A program made the translations under genes and the position numbers. The notes under the pieces were generated by a model. It worked only from the letters and a program-made list of their open reading frames with translations, searched no databases and was not told the origin of the DNA. From Actinostola sp. cb2023 (taxonomy: Eukaryota; Cnidaria; Anthozoa; Actiniaria; Actinostolidae): a stretch of DNA of 64,000 nt. The first letter of the stretch is position 1. Every line of letters starts with the position of its first letter. Below, piece by piece: positions 22,159-32,344 of the stretch. The stretch covers positions 62,001-126,000 of the forward strand of contig JAUJYZ010001223.1 in assembly GCA_033675265.1 (NCBI GenBank), read 5' to 3'.

Positions 22159-25100
22159 TTAAACTCGATGCATGAGTTGTATAATATTTTCTAAGCCCTT
22201 CAATTTAACAGGACTCATGTCAAATCGCCCAGCCCTACAGTGAGGACAACCTCTATCTTCATCCTCTTCCAACCACCGTTGGACGCATGACGCACATCCA
22301 ATTATTATTTCGCAACAAGAAGAAACGTACAGGGGTAGTTCTGCAGGAGAAGTAAAACAGATCTTGCATTTTAGAAACTGTTGAAGTGCAGAATCTAGAC
22401 TGCCTTCTCGACTGACAAGCGTGTGGATACTTTCTATCTTTGCCGACATGCCTTGTATGATACCGGAAACATCGGTGAGTTTTGATTGCACAGCATTGTA
22501 ATTTGCATGATCTTCATTGGTACACCGATCCTGTTCTTGGCCGTCGCTAGGATACTTCCTCTTGGATGATGGTTTTCGTAAGTCTTCCTTTCTGACAGCA
22601 TAAAGCTTTCTACTTGGAACTTTCCAAAACATTAAACCTTGGAAAACAAAATCAAATCTTTACTCAATTAAACATTAAAAAATGTAATCGTTATATTTTA
22701 ACATTGTATTATCATGGTAATCATATTCATTTTGAAATCACTAGTAAATCCTGCAATCTGATTGGCTAAAAATGGTGCGATTAAATCATTAATTGCACTA
22801 TTTTGGATCATTAATTGCACCAATTTTTTTTTTTTTTTAATTTTCGCACAGAAACTCTAATTTTATTAAATTCAAACGATTCTTCATAAAAAGTAATTTG
22901 TAATTTAGAATGAAAGAGTTGTATTTCAGGCATCAAAATTATTCTTATTATTGCAACTTACCACCTAAATATAACGAGTGTATTTGAAAAGATTTCAAAA
23001 TGAATATGATTAATAGGTAATTGAACTGCGTGTCGTGCAATTTTGGTCTGAAATCATACTCGTGATAACAAATTGCACTCCCGCTACGCGGTCGTGCAAT
23101 TTTGTAATCACTCGTATGATTTCAGACCAAATTGCACTTCACTCAGTTCAATTACCATTACTTATCATGCTTGGGTTATCCTTGCTTGGGTAGGCGTAGT
23201 AGTTTTAACTAATTTAAAAGTAGTGGTCATGATAATACCGGTATATCTAATTTATTGTGCGACAATGTTTTCCCAAATCACTGCAAACCTCTGGAGGACT
23301 ATTATATAAGGTATTGCCGGTTTGCGCTTATGTCATCGTAAAATTTTCTGTGCCTTATATTGAGTATGATTGAAATTTTGAGTTATAAGAAGCTTTCAAT
23401 GCCGAGATATCAGCGATCAAATGTGCGCATTATTTAGTGTGAATGTATGGGGCCGCCATCTTGGTGTACAACTGCAGTACACCAACATGGCGGCCAAAAC
23501 ACTGAGGATCAAAAACAACTCAGTTTCTCAATAGAGATATTAATAAAATCAATCAATCAATCGTTTATTTATCCACGTTAACGTCTAGGAGCAAAATCTC
23601 GTTCAAAATTCTAACTTACATATCATTTACGAAGTAGAATTGAAAACGTAACATTTGAAGCATATTTCCCTATTAATTCTCAGGCATTAGAATACACGTG
23701 ACAGTGTTGCGTGACAGAAATAAATCAAAAGTACACAGATTTTTTTGTGAAGACTTTTCTTATGGAAATAAACAAAATATCAAACAAACAGTTTTGTACA
23801 ATGAAGATTTTAGATTTTAGCGTTTTGATGACGTCATGTGCAAACCAAGAATTGCGTTGAAGCTCACCAAAAGGTATATATTATTTACCAACTGACATGT
23901 CTTTTCACATGGGAATTCCCAAACCCCACCCCCCCCCCCTCCCCCTCCCCCCCCCACTCCTGATTTTTCCACGTCGTGAAATCGCATCTTCACCCCTGGA
24001 TTATTTCAAGAGAACGGCCTCTACCACGCACGGCAGACACGCTTAATGATGCTCTGCTGGGGGCTTCTGTGGTGAATAATGGCGATAGAAAATGTTCGTG
24101 AACTGCAAGTCGATCGTAAGAAATACACTGTATCACGTTAATAGTACTGTCAAGGGTTCCTTGGCAACTCCTTGTATGCATGGACTGTAGGGCCAGAAAA
24201 TCGCTAAAAACCTCCAAAATCTCTGGAAATTAAAGGCGTAACAGTTGTGGGAATCATGTTGTGTTTTCAATCATAAAATTAGACCGTTTAGAGAGAAGTT
24301 GAAAATATCAATAAAAGGTCATTTCCAGCCCCTTATTTTTCAGTGATGTTTTCCAACAACCATGAAATCAGAGTGCACCTCAGGTGGTTTAAGGCTTGGC
24401 TGAGAGACTAATTACTCATAAAATCACAATTTTTGAATTATTGAGTCAGGCATTTCACCTACCAAGCTGAAACTCGGCTAGTAGCTGTAGTTCGTTGAAA
24501 CAGATAATATTATATGGAAACTACTGGACATGCCGTATCACGTGACAAACCACGTGGTCACAAATGTACGAAAGACTCAACAAAAAATGGGGTGTACAGA
24601 GACTTTTCTTAGAATAATAGATTGTGTATTAAATAAGGACAATTCAATAGGTCTTTCCAAAATAGCCTTTGCTCGTTGTCCATCATTGTTAGTTATGGAG
24701 ATAATTGACAAAATAGGTCACGTGACCAAGCTGAAAATTATATATTTTCATTTTTCTCTTTACCGTTTAGCTGGGGACAACGAGCAAAGGCTAACTTAGG
24801 AAGACCTCTTCAAACATCATCAAATAACACCTATTTTATTATCCTAAGAAAAGTCTCTGTACTCCCCATTTTCAATTTTCTCTTTTTCTCATTTTAAGGT
24901 CACGTGACCCCTAGAAATTAACATAATTGCACTTAAAATATTACAAAACCTAAATGCCTCCTAAGGACCAAACACCATAATCATTCGTTATAAATGGAGA
25001 GAGATATTGTAAAAATGTGATTTTACATGTTGTTCTATAAAACCAAGCCTTAAACCACCTGAGACGATTTCATAGAATACCCGGACTGGAAAAACTAATT

Positions 25101-28100
25101 CAGTTACGTTATTTTACTGATATATTTATTGCTTAAAAGCAAAATTAAATACTAGATGTTTGTCAAACTGAATTAGGAAAACATTGTCACATGATACATA
25201 ATAACTATATAGCCGGATTAATTATTGCAATATTTACCTTGGATACCAGAAGAATCCTTGACTGGTAACCCATTGGCAGTTACCAACAAAAGTTCTTGTA
25301 TGTTAAATGCATCCTTCACTGTGGATGTGATGTATGGCACATTTGCAGTCGTATCTGTGATACTTACAAATGTCTGATCTTCATCTACGAATTCATATTT
25401 TGCTGCAACTGGTGTCATTCTTGCTAATATAATCTTTAATGAAAAAGATGAACCACGTTTTGCATGGCTAGGAGTTCCATGTAGAATAGAGGTAAATGCT
25501 GGGCTGTATGAACTACATGTAGCTGTACTACTTGAGGTCCCAATATGCCCACTTGGAGGTCCTGATGCTTGAACCCTTGTTGGTGGAGTGCAGAATTGAG
25601 AACCCTCAACTGAGAAGGACTGGCCATCTTGGATATTTCTAAAAGTGCCATCTACTTCTGGTACAATAACCAAATCACTAAATTCTTCCTTTAAGAAGAT
25701 TGTGCTTGGATTTGCCTAATAAAAGTGCCATCTACTTCTGGTACAATAACCAAATCACTAAATTCTTCCTTTAAGAAGATTGTGCTTGGATTTACCTAAT
25801 GAATAAAATATATTTTATTTATATGGCGCAAATTCAACATATATATTAATTTTTCATATATTTTTTCATATTGGGAATTCATCAGGGGTCGGGTATACTG
25901 GGTTATATTCTTATTGGGTGGGACGTGGTGTAATGTATTTTAAAGGGGACTTTGTGTCCTATTATACAACACCTGCCTTATGGGCGAATCTTGAAAATAA
26001 AAAACGTTTTCAAATGCGCCTTAAAGTAATAAATATGAGAGGATTTTAGATATTGAACTATATTGGGAGGCTCCATCCCAAAGGGGTAACTTTTCAGGCT
26101 GCAGGTACATGCCCCCCCCCCGGGGGGGGGGGGGGATTGTGGGTGGGAGGGTAATCCTGAAAATTTAGGATAGGGGTGTGCCCCCAGAATGTCGAAACCC
26201 TGACCCTATTTATGGATGAAGAATTGGAAAATTCATACCCTTTCCAAGGATTTAATTTGTCACTGAAATATAGACCCAATTTAAGGAATCCTTTGGAAAT
26301 CGCTAATCTCAGAAGTGCATATGCTGGCTGTTACGCTAAGCGGATTTTTTAGTCAAAATAAAAAAAAAGTGTACCCAAATTAAATATCAAATATTATATT
26401 TTATGGTCTAAAAGCAAAATATATATGGTACCCAATTTAAGGATCAAAAACCATACCCTATTTGGGGGCACATACCTATATAGCATATATATGGGAGTAC
26501 CCCCCCCCCCCCCCCTTTCATGTGGGGGTACATGAAAGGTGTAGGGATTTCATAAGTATAGACTACAAGGGTATGCCGGAAAATTGTCATTCACTCAGAC
26601 AATCTAGATGCGGAAATACAATAGCAAAAGTTTTGCGAGTTCAGAGCATTAATAAAATTGTCCCTAAAACATCGGAAATCACACCATAGTTAGTTGTGAA
26701 AGGGGTACCTTTTAATGTCCAAAATGGTATATGAAAGGGTAAGTGTTTCGACCAGGGGCGGAGCCTTCCTGTATTAAACATGTAGTAATTAAGTGCCCCC
26801 TCCCCTCCCGAGCATGTAGGGGAAGGGGGTAGAAAAACAATGCGAAAATCTGACATAAATCGCAAGCAGTTTTCTATTGTCTATACTCTTATTGACAATG
26901 GATGAGATTGTGAGATTACTCGAAAAAATGGGTAGCGCATACCCACTCGCTGCTGCCAGAAAATATATTCGCGCCGGTAAAATTGAAACTCAAAACCGTC
27001 ATAAAAACGTTATACAATAAGCCAAGTCAGAGTTTAAGGATTACCGTGATTCCTGGAACCGAATCGGGATAAAATGTGTCCGAAGTGACTTTTTCTCCCA
27101 TGTCTCTTGTATTTTTGCCGAGTTTTCTAGGAGCATTTTTCATTTCTTACAATACGATTTTTGCCGAGAAAATACTCCAAGGTATGCATAAAGGTCTTCT
27201 TAATTCAACCTCATGTGTGATTTGTTAATCAAATTATATTTTACGATAAAAATGCCCTTCGTTATACACGTAGTCTGGACGTAGTGAAGCCGTGAGAACT
27301 ATGGCCAATCTACGGCCCCAAAACACAACTTTTTGATACTTTTTTGAGACAACTAATAGCACAAAGTGATAAACAACTCATAATCTTTATTATTTTCTGA
27401 AAAATTGCCAAGAATCGACACAAAGACATGATTTAAAGCGAAATCCAAACGTTGTGAAACTGACGATCGTTCAGTTGACACAGGAAGCCCAATCCGCTTC
27501 GAGATTGGTAAGCTTGTGGGCGATTTTAAACTACGTTTTTCAGTGGATTATCGTATTCAAATGACCATATAAGCGCTGTTAGAGTTACCTTGCAGTTGTA
27601 TGTGACTAGTAAACAGGGAAAATACTTTATTAGTACAGAAAAAGTAGTGCAAAATGCTCCTAGAAAACTCGGCAAAAATACAAGAGACATGGGAGAAAAA
27701 GTCACTTCGGACACATTTTATCCCGATTCGGTTCCAGGAATCACGGTAATCCTTAAACTCTGACTTGGCTTATTGATTAGTCTCAAATGCTAGCTACGTA
27801 GACTAGTACAAAACAAGGAACGACCTGAATTACCTGAAACGACCTTAAAATATGGCAAAAGCCATATTACATGTCGTCTGTTTTTAAATTAAATACACTT
27901 GTCAATTTCAAAATTGTACTCATTATAATTGTATGCTCAGAAACCGCAAGTCTTTTTGGGTCGCTGTATGCGTTACATTTTCCACATACTGGGCAGCTGA
28001 ATATATTTGAGGATGTGCAACCGGCTATAATTTATTTTACTAGTTGAACCCAATGCAAAGTACCGATTATGTACATACATACATACATACATATAGTTTA

Positions 28101-28725
28101 TTTAAACACGGTAAAATCATCAGTAACATAACAATATAAGTAGTGATATACAAATAAAAATTAAAAATATATGCGTACTATTACTGCATATTCATACGTG
28201 AATCGTGTGATACTATAAAACAAGTTGGTCGCATAAGATGAAAAGCCATTACCGCTAGCCAATCACAGTTGTCTGTTCTCACGCTTCATGGCAATATTTT
28301 TTCCGACATGGATTCTGATCCATTAATACAGGATCAGCAAGTTATTTACCAATTGTTTGCTTTCACTTTCACGCATTTATTGGCATTCATATACCGATAA
28401 TAAATCCTGGTGATCTGATTTCAGATGGTTTCAGGTCCTTGTTTTAGTAACTATACAGTCATGTCTTGCGCTAGTGCAAACGGTTCGGTGAGCCGGCTGA
28501 CTATACTGGCTTATTTGAACGGTTTATGGCATGGTATCATATTTGTAATTGGTCATCATGCTGCTCATGGTTCCCGGTTCGCATAATACTATATATAACA
28601 TTAATGGAGCAGTAAATTTAGTAATAAAGCATCATTACCTGGAAAATTAACTGCAGTCTTTCGCGGGTTAGATCTTCAACTCGAACCCGGACACTCTTCT
28701 CTCCTCGGTTTAGGAATACCGACAT
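22159..28725 (-). CDS. RING-finger protein, three exons, apparently intact
   Basis: Exons on the minus strand are 28639-28725 (29 codons from ATG), 25238-25715 and 22159-22637. Donors are CAG/GTAATG and CAAG/GTAAAT; acceptors are ATTAG/G and CCAAG/G. Phases 0 and 1 match, giving about 347 residues. The first two exons form an unrecognised conserved-looking region (IFLKEEFSDLVIVPEVDG). The last exon has a basic segment, then a C-terminal RING-like finger: CKICF, then CC, IGCASCVQRW and CPHCRAGR. Such CC..IGC RING ends are typical of uncharacterised invertebrate proteins; E3 ligase activity is inferred. The start context and the position upstream of a GC-richer stretch (28840-28920) fit a promoter there. 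Introns hold several MITEs, and exon 2's acceptor lies in a tandem duplication. Confidence 0.7.
23026..23156. mobile_element. 131-bp near-perfect hairpin MITE
   Basis: GGTAATTGAACTGCGTG and the complement of CACTCAGTTCAATTACC enclose paired GTGCAATTTTGGTCTGAAAT sequence around a short loop with CCGCTACGCGG. It could fold as one long hairpin in RNA from either strand. Confidence 0.75.
24378..25063. mobile_element. MITE with CTCAGGTGGTTTAAGGCTTGG ends
   Basis: The 20-base ends CTCAGGTGGTTTAAGGCTTG are inverted at 25043-25063. A second inner inverted pair (ACAGAGACTTTTCTTAG, 24597 and 24848) adds to the fold. No coding capacity. Confidence 0.7.
25641..25800. repeat. Exact 80-bp tandem duplication across a splice acceptor
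   Basis: 25641-25720 and 25721-25800 differ at one base (TTTGCC versus TTTACC). Each copy holds the intron end ATTAG and the first 75 bases of RING-gene exon 2 (minus). Only the copy next to the exon body keeps the frame, because 80 is not a multiple of three. Confidence 0.9.
26094..26520. mobile_element. C-tract element, copy 3
   Basis: It begins in a C/G homopolymer palindrome, then GGATAGGGGTGTGCCCCCAG and GAAACCCTGACCCTA, and ends ATATATATGGGAGTACC plus a C run, in the same order as the copy at 5837-6330. It lies in the first intron of the RING gene. Confidence 0.65.
26521..27014. other. Intronic, nothing recognised
   Basis: No exon-like frame or clear repeat. Confidence 0.35.
27015..27775. 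mobile_element. MITE with ~124-base perfect inverted ends
   Basis: CAATAAGCCAAGTCAGAGTT through CTAGGAGCATTTT at the left is repeated as its complement at 27652-27775 with essentially no mismatches. This implies recent insertion. The interior (~510 bases) is non-coding. Confidence 0.85.
27776..28638. other. Intron 1 remainder of the RING gene
   Basis: A short (CATA)n run is at 28075-28094. Otherwise no feature is recognised. Confidence 0.4.
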
Positions 28726-28936
28726 TTTACTGTTCACAAAGAAAAAAATGAGATTATAGCTTTTAAAGTCTTGAAAAAAGTATAAATAAAGGATGCAACA
28801 AAACAAACCTCATGTACGGTCCTGTACGATGCACGTTACCGGCAGTCAGTCGGTTCACAGCCAAGGTCACGTGATTCTGTCTAGAGGCGGGGCAATCCGA
28901 AATGCGCGGGAAAGTCACCAGTTGGTGAAATGGTCA

Positions 28937-29283
28937 TAATATGTACAAACGGTTTCCAAGGATTTTAGGAGTTATTAAATTGAAATATTAAAAAGTGGAA
29001 AAGTGAATTCAATTTTTAATATTTTATTGTCCAATAAAATGAAAATTGGTTCAAAATTTGTTAATCCAATGTTTAATTAATGGGAAAGATAAATGGCCAT
29101 AAGTACAGATTTCCCTAAAAAGATTTTGAAGTATATTGCATAATTAATTAATAAAAATATCAAAAAGTGGAAAAGTGAATCCAAATGTCCATATTTTTTG
29201 TGTTTGAAAAATGAAAATTGACTCAAAATTTGATAATTCAAATATTCAATTAAATGGAAATACAAATGGCCATAAGGTACACG
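28937..29283. repeat. AT-rich dispersed repeat, copy 2 (inverted)
   Basis: The reverse complement of 17777-18123 with few differences; see that entry. It starts about 210 bases upstream of the RING gene start codon. Confidence 0.8.
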
Positions 29284-29487
29284 CATTGAATTGGAACAGC
29301 GATTTCTGTTTCAGAAAACAACATTTAGAAAACCAGAAATCAACTGGGTTAGAATCCTGTTTTGAATCAAGTAAAACATATCGAAATAATCAGTTTTCCG
29401 TTATCTGAAACAGAAATCTAAAAAGGATTTTATTTAAAAAATATGATTTCTGATTTGGAAATTGGATTGGCCGCAAAATATCCTGAT

Positions 29488-30265
29488 TGTATAGACGTGG
29501 TCGTATCGATGTGATAGTATGGACGTAATAGTATGGACGTGATCGTATGGACGTGTTCGTATGGACGTGATCGTATGGACGTGATCGTATGGACGTGATC
29601 GTATGGACGTGGTCGTATGGACTTGATGGAATGGACGTGATCGTATGGACGTAGTCGTATGGACGTGATCGTATGGATGTGATCGTATGGACGTGATCGT
29701 ATGGACGTGATCGTATGTACGTGATCGTATCGATGTGATCGTATGGACGTAATAGTATGGACGTGGTCGAATGGACGTGGTCGTATCGATGCGATCGTAT
29801 GGACGTAATAGTATGGACATGGTCGTATGGACGTGGTCGTATCGATGTGATCGTATGGACGTAATCGTATGGACGTGATCGCATGGACGTGGTCGTATGG
29901 ACGTGATCGTATGGACGTAGTCGTATGGACGCGGTCGTATGGACGTGATCGTATGGACGTGGTCGGATGGACGTGATCGTATGGACGTGATCGTATGGAC
30001 GTAGTCGTATGGACGTGATCGTATGGACGCGAGGTCGTATGGACGTGATCGTATGGACGTGATCGTATGTACGTGATCGTATCGATGTGATCGTATGGAC
30101 GTAATAGTATGGACGTGGTCGAATGGACGTGGTCGTATCGATGCGATCGTATGGACGTAATAGTATGGACATGGTCGTATGGACGTGGTCGTATCGATGT
30201 GATCGTATGGACGTAATGGTATGGACGTGATCGCATGGACGTGGTCGTATGGACGTGATCGTATG
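29488..30265. repeat. 14-bp minisatellite (GTATGGACGTGATC), left part
   Basis: About 55 units of a 14-base repeat with variants at fixed positions (GTATCGATGTGATC, GTATGGACGTAATA, GTATGGACGCGAGGTC). Groups of variants recur in order, so there is higher-order structure. The unit has no stop in any minus frame, so long spurious frames (Tyr-Asp-His-Val-His repeats) cross it. The gypsy element begins exactly at its right edge. Confidence 0.95.
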
Positions 30266-30498
30266 TGTTACAGCGTGACAAAATGTACATGAAGATTATA
30301 TAGTTTGTTTAGAGCGTGACATGCATGTAATAGATTAGCATGATTGACAAGCGAAGATCTAGAGTAGACATGTAACATGAGAGTTAGACAGAGCGAGTAA
30401 GTTTTACACTCGACTGTACAACAAGAATACATATTGTGAATAAAATCTACTAAGCGTCACCCGTTCTTTGGAAACCGTACAGTGGCAGAAGGGTAACA
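30266..30498 (+). repeat. 5' LTR
   Basis: Begins TGTTACAGCG and ends GGGTAACA. By eye it differs from the 3' LTR at about seven bases plus a 2-base indel (about 97% identity), which points to a fairly recent insertion. An AATAAA is present at about 30440, suitable as a polyadenylation signal. Confidence 0.95.
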
Positions 30499-30520
30499 AA
30501 TTTGGCGACCCCGCCAGGAC
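30499..30520 (+). promoter_or_regulatory. Primer binding site
   Basis: TGGCGACCCCGCCAGGAC follows four bases after the LTR. TGG just inside the 5' LTR is where a tRNA 3' CCA end pairs. Which tRNA is not determined. Confidence 0.75.
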
Positions 30521-30904
30521 AGTGAACTACGTGAAATCGAGAATCAGGCACAAGAAACCGAGTCATGCAAGCCGTCGCAACGTGGCATGGCCGCATGGCG
30601 CTATTTGGTACAACTGAGGTTTGAACGGTAGCTAAAGAGCAAAACAACTGATTGTGGAACTGAGGTGAGTGCCAGAACGTCAGTGTATCTGGATTCCTGG
30701 CTATGAAACAGTGAATTGTAAAATAAAGAGATACATTCCATTGTTGTTGTTGGTTGTCATCGTTTGCTTGAGCCGGTACACCGATTCACTAGTTTGCTGT
30801 ATTAAAAGTGGAAAAGATGCCTTATACAACTGAATGAAGAAATAGAAATATCAGGAACAGTTGGGACTCATTTGACATTTGTTAGTAAGAGAAATTGATG
30901 AGAG
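30521..30904 (+). other. Untranslated leader of the retrotransposon
   Basis: No ORF of note; the sequence between the primer site and the gag ATG. Confidence 0.6.
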
Positions 30905-32335
30905 ATGGAAGCCGAAATCGAGACATTGCAATTCGAAGTAGAATCCCTTTTGTACACCGCCGATGAGACACAGATAATTGATATTCTTGAAACGCTAGAA
31001 ATAATCGAAGATGTAACGACAAAGAGCAAAAGGCAAAGGGTTGTCCTAATTAGAAAAGAAATCGAGAATAAGTTGGATGGGGACAACGAAATAAGTGAGA
31101 AAATTTCGATCCTAAAGAACATAACATCGATCATTAAAGGCACGCCCCCATCTCTTGACCCCAGTGAGACCGAAGTCATTGAATTACAAAAACAACGAGA
31201 TGTACTTAGAAGAAAACAAGAAGAAGAAATGAACGAACTGTTAGTAAAATTAGATCAACTGAAAACCAATTCGAAAACAAGCGGAGAGAAAGAACCAGAA
31301 AAGTCGAACAAAACAAATGCACACGAAGCTCCCACACACGCTCTACTTCGCCGTGAGTTCAAACTCGCAGGTGAAATTGGCGAACCAGGCCAAACAGATA
31401 AACTATCCTTTGTCTCTTTGACCCACCAAATTGATTCGGGTTTAAAGAGGGGATACAAAGAAGCAGAAATCATAGACGCCGTTATTCGTTCAATCTCGCC
31501 ACACAGTAGTTTTCGCAGTTACGTCGAAACGTTGACTGATCTCTCGCTCGCTAAACTACGAAAGATTCTCCGAGTCCATTACAGAGAGAAATCCGCATCA
31601 GAGTTGTATCATCAACTCGCGACGACTTTCCAAGATGCAAAGGAAAGCCCACAACAGTTTCTCATGCGTGCGCTCGACATGCGAAATAAAGTTATCTTTG
31701 CCAGTCAGGAGGCGGACTGTGATTTCAATTACGGTCTGAAGTTAATCCAAAACACCTTTCTAAAGTCGTTTGAGACCGGTTTAAGGGACGACATCTTGGC
31801 TACCAACCTTCGTCCGATGCTCCGAACCCAGAACCTGACTGACGAAGAACTCATGAAGAGCGTCAACGAGATGGCTTCGCACCAGATTGAACGCAAGAAC
31901 AAGCTTGCAACCGAACGACAGAAGACCGCAAGGGTCAACGTCTGTGTAAGTGAGGGGGGCCAAAAGAACGTCGAGCATCCTAAGAAAACAGATGCAAGTA
32001 GTGACGACGTCTCGAGGAAACTGCTGGCCGAGATAAAACAGATGCGAAGTGAACTGAGTAACCTGAAAGTGCAAGTGGACGCGACCAACGTGAGTAACGC
32101 ACAGGGGTACTCTGAGCAGACAAGGCCCTTCCGAGGACGTGGTCGTGGCCGAGGAAGACCCTACAACCAGCAACGACGAGCGTGGGGATGTTCGTACTGC
32201 AAAGAGCGGGGAACTGCAGAGAGTTGTCGCCATTGTTTCGCCTGCGGTGGCGATAACCACCTCGCTTACAACTGCCCACAAACGACACCAGACCAGGGAA
32301 ACGACGGTCGGCTACCCCCCAGGGACAGAGAGTAG
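30905..32335 (+). CDS. gag: Gag polyprotein
   Basis: A complete 476-residue frame. The first ~115 residues are charged and likely coiled-coil (repeated KQRDVLRRKQEEEMNE-type sequence). The middle resembles the helical capsid region of Ty3/gypsy Gag (SELYHQLATTFQDAKESPQQ). Near the C-terminus is an Arg/Gly-rich stretch (RGRGRGRGRP), then a nucleocapsid CCHC knuckle, CFACGGDNHLAYNC. It packages the element's RNA and forms particles in the cytoplasm. The pol frame is -1 relative to gag and already open over the end of gag, so expression by -1 ribosomal frameshifting is likely but inferred. Confidence 0.9.
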   Translation: MEAEIETLQFEVESLLYTADETQIIDILETLEIIEDVTTKSKRQRVVLIRKEIENKLDGDNEISEKISILKNITSIIKGTPPSLDPSETEVIELQKQRDVLRRKQEEEMNELLVKLDQLKTNSKTSGEKEPEKSNKTNAHEAPTHALLRREFKLAGEIGEPGQTDKLSFVSLTHQIDSGLKRGYKEAEIIDAVIRSISPHSSFRSYVETLTDLSLAKLRKILRVHYREKSASELYHQLATTFQDAKESPQQFLMRALDMRNKVIFASQEADCDFNYGLKLIQNTFLKSFETGLRDDILATNLRPMLRTQNLTDEELMKSVNEMASHQIERKNKLATERQKTARVNVCVSEGGQKNVEHPKKTDASSDDVSRKLLAEIKQMRSELSNLKVQVDATNVSNAQGYSEQTRPFRGRGRGRGRPYNQQRRAWGCSYCKERGTAESCRHCFACGGDNHLAYNCPQTTPDQGNDGRLPPRDRE

Positions 32336-32344
32336 CCGGGTCAA

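Larger units (their letters stand above)
22640..25237. other. Second intron of the RING gene
   Basis: It contains two MITEs, a C-rich tract (about 23925-23956) and the palindromic AACATGGCGGCC/GGCCGCCATCTTGG pair near 23450-23495. No exon is recognised. Confidence 0.5.

Noticed and set aside
29390..30290. Long minus-strand frames of Tyr-Asp-His-Val-His repeats (up to 286 codons)
   Set aside because: They are open in all three minus frames because the 14-bp unit has no stop; repeat artefact.
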